From: Saccharothrix syringae
Lineage (GTDB): Bacteria; Actinomycetota; Actinomycetes; Mycobacteriales; Pseudonocardiaceae
Assembly (NCBI RefSeq): GCF_009498035.1
Contig: NZ_CP034550.1
Coordinates: 9,362,001 to 9,426,000 of the forward strand
Direction: 5' to 3'
Length of the DNA: 64,000 nt
Below the pieces are notes generated by a model that saw nothing but the letters and a program-made list of their open reading frames with translations, made no database searches and was not told the DNA's origin. A program made the translations under genes and the position numbers. Shown piece by piece: positions 1-9,194 of this stretch; the first letter of the stretch is position 1; each line of letters starts with the position of its first letter.

Positions 1-48
1 GGGGTTCGGCCGAGGACCCGCTCGCGGGGTCGAGCGAAGGCTGAGTAG

Positions 49-1458
49 TCAAGAGATCACCTCGTGCACCTGGGACGGCAGATCGTCGGCGTGAGCGTAA
101 GGGCCGACCACGGCGGCGGCGACGGGGCGTCGCAGCAGGTCCCGCGCCAGCGCCGCGACCTCGTCGGCGGAGACCGCGTCGATGCGCGCCAGGGTCTGCG
201 CCACCGACAGGTGGTCGCCGTAGTTCAGCTCGCCCTTGCCGATGCGCGACATGCGCGAGCTGGTGTCCTCCAGGCCCAGCACGAGCCCGCCGCGCAACTG
301 CCCCTTGCCCCGGGCCACCTCGGCGTCGGACAGGCCGTCGCGGGCCACCGTGGACAGCACGTCCCGCACCACGCCCGCCACGTCGCCCAGCCGGTCGGGC
401 TGGCAGCCCGCGTAGACCGACAGCGTGCCGGCGTCCGCGTACAGGCCCACCGACGAGTACACCTGGTAGGCCAGGCCGCGCCGCTCCCGCACCTCCTGGA
501 ACAGCCGGGAGCTCATCCCGCCGCCCAGCGCGGCGTTGAGCACGTTCAGCGCGAACCGGCGCTCGTCGTGCCGGTCCAGCGCCCGCACGCCCAGCATCAG
601 GTGCGCCTGCTCGGTGTCGTCGGGGTGCAGCACGAGCTTGCGCGCCGACGGGATGCGGGCCCGGCCCACGCGCGGCGCGACGGGCGTGCCCACCCGGTCC
701 AGCCGGTCGCCGAGCCGCTTGCGCACCAGGCGCAGCACCTGCGCGTGGTCCACGTTGCCCGCCACCGCGAGCACCATCCGCGGCAGCGTGTAGCGCCGCT
801 TGTAGAAGTTGAACAGCGCGTCGCGCCGCATGTCCCCGATGGACTGCTCGGTGCCCAGCACCGGGCGGCCCAGCGCGTGCTCGCCCATCAGGGCGTCGAG
901 GAACGCGTCGTGCAGCAGGTCCTCGGGGTCGTCGTCGCGCATGGCGATCTCTTCGAGCACCACGCCGCGCTCGGTCTCGAAGTCGCGCGGCTCGCACAGC
1001 GCCTCGAACACCACGTCGCACACCAGGTCCACGGCCAGCGGCAGGTCCTCGTCCAGGACGTGCGCGTAGTAGCAGGTGTGCTCCTTGGCGGTGAACGCGT
1101 TCAGCTCGCCGCCGACCGCGTCGATCTCCTCCGCGATCGCCGCCGCCGTGCGGTTGGCCGTGCCCTTGAACAGCAGGTGCTCCAGGTAGTGCGCGGCACC
1201 GGCGACGTCCGGCCGCTCGTCGCGCGAGCCGACCTGCACCCACAGGCCCACCGAGGCCGACCGCACGCCCGGCACCCGCTCGGTGATCACGCGCAGCCCC
1301 GACGGCAGCAGCGTGCGGCGCACGGCCACGCCGTCGTCGCCGCGCTCCAGGTTCACCGTGGTGCCGGGCTTCTGGAGATGGCCGGGTGCCCGGCGCGGAA
1401 GCGGACGGCCGCGGGTGCCCTGGGCACCCGCGGCCGTCCCGTTGACGCTCGTGGTCAC
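49..1458 (-). CDS. M16 family zinc metalloprotease (processing-peptidase-like)
   Basis: Predicted zinc peptidase of the insulinase/processing-peptidase class, probably cytoplasmic. The 469-residue reading has the inverted zinc motif HXXEH as HYLEH at about residues 90-94, and a Glu in LEEI about 75 residues later that would be the third metal ligand. A second M16-like half follows without a zinc motif, as is usual. The GTG start at 1458 overlaps the pnp stop (GTGA), so the gene is probably translated by coupling to pnp, an arrangement common in actinobacteria. The first 35 residues are low-complexity and lie over a strong palindrome. GTG at 1356 (residues VNLERG) is an alternative start that would leave the palindrome outside the gene. 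The substrate is unknown. Confidence 0.9.
   Translation of the reverse strand: MTTSVNGTAAGAQGTRGRPLPRRAPGHLQKPGTTVNLERGDDGVAVRRTLLPSGLRVITERVPGVRSASVGLWVQVGSRDERPDVAGAAHYLEHLLFKGTANRTAAAIAEEIDAVGGELNAFTAKEHTCYYAHVLDEDLPLAVDLVCDVVFEALCEPRDFETERGVVLEEIAMRDDDPEDLLHDAFLDALMGEHALGRPVLGTEQSIGDMRRDALFNFYKRRYTLPRMVLAVAGNVDHAQVLRLVRKRLGDRLDRVGTPVAPRVGRARIPSARKLVLHPDDTEQAHLMLGVRALDRHDERRFALNVLNAALGGGMSSRLFQEVRERRGLAYQVYSSVGLYADAGTLSVYAGCQPDRLGDVAGVVRDVLSTVARDGLSDAEVARGKGQLRGGLVLGLEDTSSRMSRIGKGELNYGDHLSVAQTLARIDAVSADEVAALARDLLRRPVAAAVVGPYAHADDLPSQVHEVIS
1403..1439 (-). terminator. 37-bp perfect palindrome just after the pnp stop
   Basis: Two 18-base arms (1403-1420 and 1422-1439) are exact inverted repeats around a single T; in RNA the innermost pairs would open into a small loop. 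On the minus strand it begins about 16 bases after the pnp stop codon and lies inside the 5' end of the M16 reading frame. It may be an intrinsic pnp terminator, an attenuator or an RNA-stability hairpin. No U-tract follows, so termination is inferred only. Confidence 0.55.
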
Positions 1459-3704
1459 TCGGCCGAAGCCTCCGCCGGAGCGGCGTCCTGGGCCGGGTTG
1501 TCGGCCTGGGCCTCGTCCGCCTTGGGCGCGTCGGCGTCCTCGTTGACCAGCACGAGGCTGATCTTGCCGCGCTGGTCGATGTCCGCGATCTCCACGCGGA
1601 GCTTGTCGCCGACCTTGACGACGTCCTCGACCTTGCCGATGCGCTTGCCGTTGCCCAGCTTGGAGATGTGGATCAGGCCGTCCTTGCCCGGCAGCAGGGA
1701 CACGAACGCGCCGAACGCCGCGGTCTTGACCACGGTGCCCAGGAAGCGCTCGCCCACCTTCGGCAGCTGCGGGTTGGCGATGGCGTTGATCATGCCGATC
1801 GCGGCCTCGGCGGACGGGCCGTCGGCCGCGCCCACGTAGATCGTGCCGTCGTCCTCGATGGAGATGTCGGCGCCGGTCTGCTCGGTGATCGAGTTGATCA
1901 TCTTGCCCTTGGGGCCGATGACCTCGCCGATCTTGTCGGTCGGGATCTTCACCGAGGTCACGCGCGGCGCGAACGGGCTCATCTCGTCCGGGCGGTCGAT
2001 GGCCTCGGCCATGACCTCCAGGATGGTCAGGCGCGCGTCGCGGGCCTGGTTCAGGGCGCCCGCCAGCACGTCGGACGGGATGCCGTCCAGCTTGGTGTCG
2101 AGCTGGAGCGCGGTCACGAACTCCTTGGTGCCGGCGACCTTGAAGTCCATGTCGCCGAACGCGTCCTCGGCACCGAGGATGTCGGTCAGCGCCACGTACT
2201 CGGTCTTGCCGTCGACCTCGTCGGAGACCAGGCCCATGGCGATGCCCGACACCGGCGCCTTCAGCGGCACGCCCGCGTTGAGCAGCGACATCGTGGACGC
2301 GCAGACCGAGCCCATCGAGGTCGAGCCGTTCGAGCCCAGCGCCTCGGAGACCTGGCGGATCGCGTACGGGAACTCCTCGCGCTTGGGCAGCACGGGCACC
2401 AGGGCCCGCTCGGCCAGCGCGCCGTGGCCGATCTCGCGGCGCTTGGGCGAGCCCACGCGGCCGGTCTCACCGGTGGAGAACGGCGGGAAGTTGTAGTGGT
2501 GCAGGTAGCGCTTGTGCGTCTCCGGCGACAGCGAGTCGATCTGCTGCTCCATGCGCAGCATGTTCAGCGTGGTGACGCCCAGGATCTGGGTCTCGCCGCG
2601 CTCGAACAGCGCCGAGCCGTGCGCCCGCGGGATCAGCTCGACCTCGGCGGACAGCGAGCGGATCTCGGTCAGGCCGCGGCCGTCGATGCGCACCTTGTCG
2701 CGCAGGATGCGCTGGCGGACCAGCTTCTTGGTCAGCGAGCGGAACGCGGCGCCGACCTCCTTCTCCCGGCCCTCGAACTGCTCGGCCAGCTTCTCCAGCA
2801 CCGACGCCTTGACCTCGTCGATGCGGTTCTCGCGCTCCTGCTTGCCCGCGATGGTCAGCGCCTGGGCCAGCTCGCCCGACGCGGCCTGCTCGACGGCCTC
2901 GTAGGCGTCGGGCTGGTAGGCCGGGTAGGTCGGGAACTCGCCGGTCGCCTTGGCGGCCACCCGCGCGAGCTGCGCCTGCGCGTCGCACAGGGCCTTGATG
3001 AACGGCTTGGCCGCCTCCAGGCCCGCCGCGACGACCTCCTCGGTGGGCGCCTGCGCGCCCTCGCCGACCAGGTCGATCACGTGCTCGGTGGCCTCGGCCT
3101 CGACCATCATGATCGCGACGTCGTCACCGACCACGCGGCCGGCCACGACCATGTCGAACACGGCCTTGCCGAGCTGCTCGTGGGTCGGGAACGCCACCCA
3201 CTGGCCCTCGATCAGCGCCACCCGGACGCCGCCGATCGGGCCGGAGAACGGCAGGCCGGCCAGCTGCGTGGACGCGGACGCGGCGTTGATCGCCACCACG
3301 TCGTACAGGTCGGCCGGGTTCAGGCTCATCACCGTGATGACGACCTGGATCTCGTTGCGCAGGCCGTCCACGAAGGACGGGCGCAGCGGCCGGTCGATCA
3401 GGCGGCAGGTCAGGATCGCGTCGGTCGACGGGCGACCCTCGCGGCGGAAGAACGAGCCGGGGATGCGGCCCGCGGCGTACATGCGCTCCTCGACGTCCAC
3501 CGTGAGGGGGAAGAAGTCGAAGTGCTCCTTGGGCTGCTTCGAGGCCGTGGTGGCCGACAGCAGCATGGTGTCGTCGTCCAGGTAGGCGACGACGCTGCCC
3601 GCGGCCTGGCGGGCCAGCCGGCCCGTCTCGAAGCGGATGGTGCGGGTGCCGAACCGACCGTTGTCGATCACGGCTGAAGTCTCGTGGACCTCGATGTCCG
3701 TCAT
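1455..3704 (-). CDS. pnp: Polyribonucleotide nucleotidyltransferase (PNPase)
   Basis: Phosphorolytic 3'-5' exoribonuclease and polymerase of RNA turnover, acting as a trimer in the cytoplasm. The 749 residues match the family length: two RNase PH-like domains separated by a helical domain, then a KH domain (about 582-649, loop IGPKGK) and an S1 domain (about 650-720). It ends in an acidic, Ala-rich tail as in actinomycete enzymes. ATG at 3704 has a GAGGAG ribosome site. The gene lies downstream of rpsO, the conserved bacterial order, and overlaps the M16 protease gene by four bases. Confidence 0.98.
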   Translation of the reverse strand: MTDIEVHETSAVIDNGRFGTRTIRFETGRLARQAAGSVVAYLDDDTMLLSATTASKQPKEHFDFFPLTVDVEERMYAAGRIPGSFFRREGRPSTDAILTCRLIDRPLRPSFVDGLRNEIQVVITVMSLNPADLYDVVAINAASASTQLAGLPFSGPIGGVRVALIEGQWVAFPTHEQLGKAVFDMVVAGRVVGDDVAIMMVEAEATEHVIDLVGEGAQAPTEEVVAAGLEAAKPFIKALCDAQAQLARVAAKATGEFPTYPAYQPDAYEAVEQAASGELAQALTIAGKQERENRIDEVKASVLEKLAEQFEGREKEVGAAFRSLTKKLVRQRILRDKVRIDGRGLTEIRSLSAEVELIPRAHGSALFERGETQILGVTTLNMLRMEQQIDSLSPETHKRYLHHYNFPPFSTGETGRVGSPKRREIGHGALAERALVPVLPKREEFPYAIRQVSEALGSNGSTSMGSVCASTMSLLNAGVPLKAPVSGIAMGLVSDEVDGKTEYVALTDILGAEDAFGDMDFKVAGTKEFVTALQLDTKLDGIPSDVLAGALNQARDARLTILEVMAEAIDRPDEMSPFAPRVTSVKIPTDKIGEVIGPKGKMINSITEQTGADISIEDDGTIYVGAADGPSAEAAIGMINAIANPQLPKVGERFLGTVVKTAAFGAFVSLLPGKDGLIHISKLGNGKRIGKVEDVVKVGDKLRVEIADIDQRGKISLVLVNEDADAPKADEAQADNPAQDAAPAEASAE

Positions 3705-3791
3705 GTGCGGAACTCCTCGTCAATGCATGCGGGCCGCAGCGCGCTCGGGCGCGGGGTCGCGGTTCGGACGAGGCCGGTCTTCGATCGAAGT

Positions 3792-3813
3792 CCCCTGGTC
3801 TTCCCGCCAGGGG
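3792..3813 (-). promoter_or_regulatory. Hairpin in the pnp leader
   Basis: The 226-base gap between rpsO and pnp holds a 7-bp inverted repeat (3792-3798 with 3807-3813) about 90 bases upstream of the pnp start. A small palindrome around TTCGATCGAA lies next to it. In enterobacteria pnp is autoregulated through RNase III cleavage of a leader hairpin. Here the hairpin is seen, but any such role is analogy only. No convincing -10/-35 pair was recognised in the gap. Confidence 0.3.
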
Positions 3814-3890
3814 GCCACTACCGAGGACCGGCGAACTGTCGTCCCGTGCGCCGCGCGTGCGTCCCTACGTGTTGTGTTTGCTTAAGCCGC

Positions 3891-3921
3891 GGGGGGAGTG
3901 ATCGTCGTGATCACTCCCCCC
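3891..3921 (-). terminator. rpsO terminator hairpin
   Basis: A perfect 13-bp inverted repeat (3891-3903 and 3909-3921) with loop GTCGT starts 10 bases after the rpsO stop. Its G+C-rich base fits intrinsic termination or a 3'-end stability element in an actinomycete; there is no clear U-tract. Confidence 0.7.
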
Positions 3922-3930
3922 GGGCACGTC

Positions 3931-4200
3931 TCACCTGCGCAGGCCGAGGCGACCGATCAGGTCGCGGTAGCGCTGGATGTCCACCTTCTGCAGGTAGTTG
4001 AGCAGCCGGCGGCGACGACCCACCAGCAGCAGCAGACCACGGCGCGAGTGGTGGTCGTGCTTGTGCTTCTTCAGGTGCTCGGTCAGGTCGGCGATGCGCT
4101 TGCTCAGCAGCGCGACCTGGGCCTCGGCGGAGCCGGTGTCCGTGTCGTGGACGCCGTACTCGGCGAGGATGGTCTTCTTCTGCTCGGTGGTCAGTGCCAC
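3931..4200 (-). CDS. rpsO: 30S ribosomal protein S15
   Basis: Primary rRNA-binding protein of the 30S platform. The 89 residues are the normal length and the four-helix S15 pattern is complete, including the conserved segment with [18 protein letters not shown] and the basic C-terminus. GTG at 4200 is preceded by AGGAGT. It is followed by a strong hairpin and then pnp on the same strand. Confidence 0.98.
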   Translation of the reverse strand: MALTTEQKKTILAEYGVHDTDTGSAEAQVALLSKRIADLTEHLKKHKHDHHSRRGLLLLVGRRRRLLNYLQKVDIQRYRDLIGRLGLRR

Positions 4201-4324
4201 GTTCCCGCTACTCCTAGTTTCCGTTTTCGGTTCCGTGTGGCCCCGCCTGCACGGGGTAGTCGGTACCGGCCGCCACGGACCGCAGCCGAACCCAAATGTC
4301 GAGGTTACCAGCAGTGGCCGACGA

Positions 4325-4798
4325 CTACCCGTTTGGCGTGCTCAAGGGCACGCGGTCGAGCACGGTGTAACCCGCGGGCGGGCCGCTGCGGACCAGCGCG
4401 ACCTCGGTGGCGGTCCACTCCCGACCGGTGAAGGCGGGCAGCGGCAGCTCGTCGTCGCGGCGGCGGGCGCGGGCGACGGTGAGGTGGGGGTGCCAGTCCA
4501 CCACCCGGGCGGCTTCGCCCAGCTCGGCCAGCGGGCCCTCCACGCCGATCCAGAGGACCTGCCGGAAGTGGCCGCTGCCGGCGAGCCGGAGGGTGGGTGC
4601 GGGCACGCCGGCCAGGTCGGCGAGGTGCGCGGCGTGGTGCGCGTCGGGGTCGACCGGGCCGAAGAAGCGGACGGTGACGTGCCAGCGGGCGGGGTCGGCC
4701 CAGCGCAGCCGGGGGTGGGCCCGGCGCAGCGGGTCCAGCGCCCCGTCCAGCTCGGCCACCGCCTCGGGGGGCGGGAAGAGGGCGGTGAAGAGGTTCAC
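4325..4798 (-). CDS. thpR: RNA 2',3'-cyclic phosphodiesterase (2H family)
   Basis: Member of the 2H phosphoesterase (LigT/ThpR) family, which opens 2',3'-cyclic phosphates on RNA ends. Both catalytic HxTx motifs are present at the expected spacing: HVTV near residue 40 and HLTV near residue 105. At 157 residues it is slightly shorter than the usual 175-190, mostly at the C-terminus. GTG at 4798 has no obvious ribosome site and lies 17 bases after the stop of the upstream DNA-binding protein gene, so the two are probably cotranscribed. Confidence 0.85.
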   Translation of the reverse strand: MNLFTALFPPPEAVAELDGALDPLRRAHPRLRWADPARWHVTVRFFGPVDPDAHHAAHLADLAGVPAPTLRLAGSGHFRQVLWIGVEGPLAELGEAARVVDWHPHLTVARARRRDDELPLPAFTGREWTATEVALVRSGPPAGYTVLDRVPLSTPNG

Positions 4799-4815
4799 GC
4801 GGCCGGTCCCGGGCT

Positions 4816-5295
4816 TCAGCGTTCCTTCGCGGCCCGGCGCAGCAGCTCGGCCAGCGACGGGAAGTCCTCGCCCAGCACGTCGGCCGCCTGCGACAGCTCC
4901 CGGCGGTCGGCCACGCTGCGCAGCAGCGGGAACACCATGGCCTCGGCGTCGGCGGCCGCGACCGGCAGCGAGTCGCGGCTCACCGTGGGCTTGGACTCGC
5001 GCACCTCGTCCAGCGCGCGCTGGAGCGCCTCCGGCGCCCCGGTGGCCACGTCGGGGGTGAGGACCTTGCGCTCCAGCATGATCATCCGGGCCAGCACGGA
5101 CGGGTTGCCGATCTTGGCGCGCCGCCCGCTCATCACCTGGCTCAGCATCGGCGCGCTGATCCCCAGCACGTCGGCGAGCTGGGCCTGGGACACGTTGAAC
5201 GCGACCACCAACCGGCGCACGCGGTCACCCAGGGGTTCCCCGTACCACTCGCGCTGGAGCGCGAGGTTGCGCTGGACGATCTTGTGGTCCTCCAC
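4816..5295 (-). CDS. Helix-turn-helix (XRE-like) DNA-binding protein
   Basis: Cytoplasmic DNA-binding protein of about 159 residues. Residues 35-57 (VSQAQLADVLGISAPMLSQV) form a Cro/CI-type helix-turn-helix; the C-terminal hundred residues have no recognised domain. GTG at 5295 was chosen because GGGAAGG precedes it; an upstream start at 5382 would add 29 residues without family character. It lies directly upstream of thpR. Its target is unknown. Confidence 0.75.
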   Translation of the reverse strand: MEDHKIVQRNLALQREWYGEPLGDRVRRLVVAFNVSQAQLADVLGISAPMLSQVMSGRRAKIGNPSVLARMIMLERKVLTPDVATGAPEALQRALDEVRESKPTVSRDSLPVAAADAEAMVFPLLRSVADRRELSQAADVLGEDFPSLAELLRRAAKER

Positions 5296-5386
5296 CGGCG
5301 CCCTTCCCTGGTCCGCTCTACGTGTGAGGCATCTTGCCAGGTCGCGTGGCCGGGCAAGAGCGGTTCCACTCACGTGGCCCACGGCG

Positions 5387-6328
5387 TCACGCGGGGTCCG
5401 GCGCGTCGAGCAGTTCCCGGGTCTCGGCCACGTCGCGGTGCATCTGCTCCAGCAGCGCCTCGACCGTGTCGAACTTCTCCATGCCGCGCAGCCGCCGCAC
5501 GAAGTCCAGCGCCACCCGCTGGCCGTAGAAGTCCTCGTCCACGTCGAGCACGTACGCCTCGACGCGCCGCTCCCGGCCGGAGAAGGTGGGGTTCGTGCCC
5601 ACGCTCACCGCGGCCCGGCGGCGGCGGCCGGCGCCGTCGACGAACCAGCACGCGTACACGCCGTCCGCGGGCACGGCGGCGAAGCGGGTGGTGGACAGGT
5701 TGGCGGTGGGGAAGCCCAGGTCCTTGCCGCGGCCGTCGCCGCGGACCACGATGCCCTCCAGGCGGTGCGGTCGGCCCAGCGCCTGGGCCGCGGTGGCCAC
5801 GTCGCCGGCGTCGATGCACGCCCGGATGTAGGTGGACGAGTACGTCACGCCGTCGTCGGTCACCAGGTCCGCCCCCTCGGTCACGAAGCCGAAGCGCGTG
5901 CCCAGCTCGCGCAGCAGCCCCACGTTGCCCGCGGCCCGGTGGCCGAAGGTGAAGTTCTCCCCCACCACCACGGCGGCCGCGTGCAACCGGTCGACCAGCA
6001 CCTCGTGGGCGAACTCGTCGGCGGGCATGCGGGACAGCTCGGGGGTGAAGGGGATGACGCAGAAGACGTCCACGCCCAGGCCCTCGACCAGTTCGGCGCG
6101 GCGGTGCAGGCTCGTCAGCTGGGCCGGGTGGCTGCCCGGTCGGACCACCTCGGACGGGTGGGGGTCGAAGGTGATCAGCACGCTGGGCACCCGCTTGTCG
6201 GCCGCCAGGGCGACCGCCCGGGCGATCAGCGCCTGGTGCCCGCGGTGCACCCCGTCGAACACGCCGATGGTCACGACGCAGCGGCCCCAGCCGCCCGGAA
6301 GGTGGTCCAGCCCTCGCCAGCGTTGCAC
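5387..6328 (-). CDS. ribF: Bifunctional riboflavin kinase / FAD synthetase
   Basis: Converts riboflavin to FMN and FMN to FAD. The N-terminal nucleotidyltransferase domain shows GVFDGVHRGH (about residues 22-31), and the C-terminal flavokinase domain shows GRGKDLGFPTANLS. The 313 residues match the family length. It starts at GTG 6328, 10 bases after the end of the small membrane-protein gene. Proximity to truB, rbfA and infB is conserved in actinobacteria. Confidence 0.96.
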   Translation of the reverse strand: MQRWRGLDHLPGGWGRCVVTIGVFDGVHRGHQALIARAVALAADKRVPSVLITFDPHPSEVVRPGSHPAQLTSLHRRAELVEGLGVDVFCVIPFTPELSRMPADEFAHEVLVDRLHAAAVVVGENFTFGHRAAGNVGLLRELGTRFGFVTEGADLVTDDGVTYSSTYIRACIDAGDVATAAQALGRPHRLEGIVVRGDGRGKDLGFPTANLSTTRFAAVPADGVYACWFVDGAGRRRRAAVSVGTNPTFSGRERRVEAYVLDVDEDFYGQRVALDFVRRLRGMEKFDTVEALLEQMHRDVAETRELLDAPDPA

Positions 6329-6338
6329 GCGCGCAAGC

Positions 6339-6707
6339 CTAAGGGTTGGGGTTGACGTCCCGTCCCGCCTGGTAGACGGTGCCGCCGTCGCGGGCGACCG
6401 CGTTCTGGTTGATCGTGGTCGGCGAGTGGATGGTCACCGAGTCGAGGTTGCCCGCCTGCACGACGCCGCCGTGCACGGTGCCGCTGACGCTGTTGTGCAC
6501 GGAGGGCTGCGGGCGGACCTCGGGTGCCGCCGCCGGGCCGGCCGCGGCCGGCTGCACGCGCATGCCCACGACCACGCCCAGCGCGGTCAGCACGACGACC
6601 GCCACCCAGGCCCACGCGTTGGTGGCCAGATCCGTGGCCAGGTTGATCACCACGCCGGTGGTCGACGCCACCACACCGGCCGCGGCCGGCCAGACCCATC
6701 TCGCCAT
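6339..6707 (-). CDS. Two-TM small protein with QAG (RHIM/BASS-like) tail motifs
   Basis: The 122-residue product has two hydrophobic segments (about 4-24 and 31-50) with a very short turn, then a soluble Ala/Pro linker and a C-terminal tail. The tail carries SVSGTVHGGVVQAGNL (74-89) and then GGTVYQAGRDV (108-118). V-Q-A-G and Y-Q-A-G cores resemble the actinobacterial RHIM-like amyloid-signalling sequences known as BASS3; that resemblance is recalled, not computed. ATG at 6707 follows a G-run that is only a weak ribosome site. It lies between truB and ribF on the same strand. The function is unknown. Not an antisense shadow, because codon third positions are G/C-rich in this frame. Confidence 0.7.
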   Translation of the reverse strand: MARWVWPAAAGVVASTTGVVINLATDLATNAWAWVAVVVLTALGVVVGMRVQPAAAGPAAAPEVRPQPSVHNSVSGTVHGGVVQAGNLDSVTIHSPTTINQNAVARDGGTVYQAGRDVNPNP

Positions 6708-6780
6708 GCCCCCACGGTAGGCCCACCAGCCGGGTGCCCGTACCCCCAACGGGTCAATCCCCCGCCCTCGGGCGTCCCCT

Positions 6781-6866
6781 CCCGCGCGAGTCGAACCCCC
6801 AGCCCCCTCGTGTCGAACCTTCGGGACCCCCGAGTTCGACGTTCGGGGGTCCGACGTCCGGGGTAG
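6781..6866. repeat. Intergenic inverted-motif element R1
   Basis: Follows the 3' end of truB. It contains CGCGAGTCGAAC, CGTGTCGAAC and CCCCGAGTTCGACGTTCGGG, the same words as in the elements near 10.6 and 29.0 kb. The CCCCCGAG...TTCGGGGG part can fold back. Probably a REP-like or terminator-associated repeat. Confidence 0.6.
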
Positions 6867-6874
6867 GGCGCCGG

Positions 6875-7777
6875 TCAGCCGGCGGGCGTGAGCACGACCA
6901 GCGGCTTGGCGATCGGGCCCTCGTCCTTGGCCAGCGCGACCACGTGCCCGTCCGGCCCGAACACCCCGTAGGTCCCGTCCAGCCCGCCCGCGGCCAGGCG
7001 CTGCCCGTGCGAGAGGGCCACCGCCTCGCGCGGCGCGATCTCCCGCCGGGGGAACGCCATCGCCACGGCCGCGTCCAGGTCCAGCGACAGCCCCGGCTCC
7101 TCCTCCAGCCGCGCCAGCGTCCGGGCCACCCGCAGGTCGAACGGCCCGACCCGGGTGCGCCGCAGGTTCGCCAGGTGCCCGCCGACCCCCAGGTCGGCGC
7201 CCAGGTCGCGGGCCAGCGCCCGGACGTAGGTCCCGGACGAGCACTCGATCATCACGTCCAGCTCGGTCGCGCCCTCCTCGCGCCGGATCGACAGCACGTC
7301 GAACCGGTGCACGGTCACCGGGCGCGGCGGCAGCTCCACGACCTCGCCGCTGCGCACCCGCGCGTAGGCCCGCTTGCCGTCGACCTTCACCGCGCTCACC
7401 GAGCTGGGCACCTGCTGGATCGGCCCGGTCAGCCTGGCGACACCGGCGCGGATCGCCTCCTCCGGCACGTCCGAGGCGTCGGCCGTGGAGACCACCTCGC
7501 CCTCGGCGTCGTCGGTGGTGGTGCTCGCGCCGAGGCGGATGGTCGACAGGTACGCCTTGCTGTCCAGCGCCAGGTGGCCCAGCAGCTTGGTGGCGCGCTC
7601 GATGCCCAGCACCAGCACGCCGGTGGCCATCGGGTCGAGCGTGCCCGCGTGCCCGACCTTCCGGGTGCCGAGGATGCGGCGGACCCTGGCCACCACGTCG
7701 TGGGAGGTCATGCCGTCGGGTTTGTCGACGACGACGAGGCCGGGCGGAACGGGGGGACGAGAAGATGCTGCGGACAC
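6875..7777 (-). CDS. truB: tRNA pseudouridine-55 synthase
   Basis: Makes the universal T-loop pseudouridine of tRNA. The catalytic Asp is in HAGTLDP (Asp about residue 48), after the family start VDKPDGMTSHDVV; YLSTIRLG and GTYVRALARDLG follow in the usual order. The 300-residue length is typical. GTG at 7777 is the only suitable start near the conserved N-terminus and lies 11 bases after the stop of the upstream MFS gene, so truB is probably cotranscribed with it. Confidence 0.96.
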   Translation of the reverse strand: MSAASSRPPVPPGLVVVDKPDGMTSHDVVARVRRILGTRKVGHAGTLDPMATGVLVLGIERATKLLGHLALDSKAYLSTIRLGASTTTDDAEGEVVSTADASDVPEEAIRAGVARLTGPIQQVPSSVSAVKVDGKRAYARVRSGEVVELPPRPVTVHRFDVLSIRREEGATELDVMIECSSGTYVRALARDLGADLGVGGHLANLRRTRVGPFDLRVARTLARLEEEPGLSLDLDAAVAMAFPRREIAPREAVALSHGQRLAAGGLDGTYGVFGPDGHVVALAKDEGPIAKPLVVLTPAG

Positions 7778-7788
7778 GACCGAGCATC

Positions 7789-9111
7789 TTAGGCGTCGGC
7801 CAACACGTCCCAGCGACGGCGACGGACCTCCACCGGCACGACCTCGCCGCGCTCCAGCGCCGCCAGCACCACGCCGCGCGCCCGCAGCCACCACACCACC
7901 GTGCGCCACACCCCCAGCAGCAGCACCGCGGCCACCGACAGGAACGCGACCCGGTACGCCTGCGGCGCGCTCAGCGCGGGTTCCACCAGGTCCAGCAGCA
8001 CGCCGACGACCAGCGCGGTGAACGTGATCGCGGCGAACCCGCCGACGTTGGCCACGCCCGTGGCCGTGCTGACGCGGTGCAGCGGGTGGTAGTCGCGCAC
8101 GATCGCGAACGCCACGCCGGACACCGGGTTGCCGATCGCCAGCACCGCGAACAGCGCGTACAGCACCGGCGCCGGCAGCACGCCGCCCGGCCAGCCCAGC
8201 AGCACCGCCCAGCAGACCACGGCCACGGCCAGGTAGGCGCCGACGATCGGCATGCGCCACACCGGGTACCGCCCGATCACCGCGCCCATCACCGGCCCGG
8301 CGACCACGGCCACCAGGACCAGCGTGCTCAGCACCGCCGACGCGGCCGGCCGCGACATGCCCTGCGCCTCGACCAGGTACGGGAAGCCCCACAGCAGGCT
8401 CAGCAGCGCGGGGGTGAACATGGTGGTGAAGTGCACCCAGAAGCCCAGGCGCGTGCTCGGCTGCCGCCAGGCCGCGACGACCTTCGCGCCCACCGCGCGC
8501 AGCGGCACGGGTTCGGACACCGGCTGCGGCACGCCGTCGGGCACGTCGCGCACCCGCCACGTGACCACGGCCGAGTACGCGGCGGTCGCGCCGCCCGCGA
8601 TGAGGAACGTGGCGGTCCAGCCCGCGTTCTGCAGCAGCAGCGTCAGCGGCACCGTGGCCACGAGGTTGCCCGCGCCGCCGAGCGCGGCCGACAGGGTCAT
8701 CACCACGGTGTAGCGGCGGGGCGGGAAGTGGGCGGCGGCCAGGCGCAGCACGCTGACCCACGTCATGGCGTCGCCGACGCCCAGCACCGCGCGGGCGGCC
8801 AGGCCCAGCGGGTAGGAGTCGGCGAGCGCGAAGAGGGCCTGGCCGGTGCCCATGAGCAGCGCGGCGGCGGTGAGCACGCGGCGCGGGCCGAAGCGGTCGA
8901 CCAGCAGGCCGGTCGGGACCTGCATCAGGGCGTACAGGCCGATCTGGAGGACGGTGAACGTGCCGAGCGCGGCCGGTCCGACGGAGAAGCGGTCGCCGGC
9001 CTCCAGGCTGGCCACGCCCAGCGAGGTCCGGTGGAACAGGGCTGCCACGTAGACGATGACGGCGGTGGACCAGATCAGCCACGCTCGCTTGGTGGCGCGA
9101 TCGACCGGCAA
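7789..9111 (-). CDS. MFS transporter
   Basis: Twelve hydrophobic segments in 440 residues, with the MFS loop 2-3 signature as LLVDRFGPRR near residues 70-80, show a major facilitator superfamily permease of the cytoplasmic membrane. A break near residue 200 carries the central cytoplasmic loop. The substrate cannot be told from the sequence; drug or metabolite efflux or uptake are all possible. TTG at 9111 has GAGGAG seven bases upstream. It has its own well-formed promoter (9147-9175). Confidence 0.88.
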   Translation of the reverse strand: MPVDRATKRAWLIWSTAVIVYVAALFHRTSLGVASLEAGDRFSVGPAALGTFTVLQIGLYALMQVPTGLLVDRFGPRRVLTAAALLMGTGQALFALADSYPLGLAARAVLGVGDAMTWVSVLRLAAAHFPPRRYTVVMTLSAALGGAGNLVATVPLTLLLQNAGWTATFLIAGGATAAYSAVVTWRVRDVPDGVPQPVSEPVPLRAVGAKVVAAWRQPSTRLGFWVHFTTMFTPALLSLLWGFPYLVEAQGMSRPAASAVLSTLVLVAVVAGPVMGAVIGRYPVWRMPIVGAYLAVAVVCWAVLLGWPGGVLPAPVLYALFAVLAIGNPVSGVAFAIVRDYHPLHRVSTATGVANVGGFAAITFTALVVGVLLDLVEPALSAPQAYRVAFLSVAAVLLLGVWRTVVWWLRARGVVLAALERGEVVPVEVRRRRWDVLADA

Positions 9112-9146
9112 GGCGGCGCTCCTCGACTCGGTGCGGCGGCACTTCC

Positions 9147-9175
9147 AGTATCGAGAAACAGTTGCCTATTGTTAA
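9147..9175 (-). promoter_or_regulatory. SigA-type promoter of the MFS gene
   Basis: On the minus strand TTAACA (9170-9175), a 17-base spacer and GATACT (9147-9152) lie 36 bases before the MFS start. The spacer is unusually AT-rich for this window. It contains the imperfect inverted repeat AACAATAGGCAACTGTT, which could be a repressor site over the promoter. Confidence 0.6.
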
Positions 9176-9194
9176 CGATTCCCGGTCGTGCCGC

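Noticed and set aside
64-1839. Long plus-strand open frame opposite M16/pnp (591 residues)
   Set aside because: Antisense shadow of high-G+C coding DNA; composition is Arg/His/Gln/Ala-rich with no domain, while the minus strand has clear M16 and PNPase motifs.
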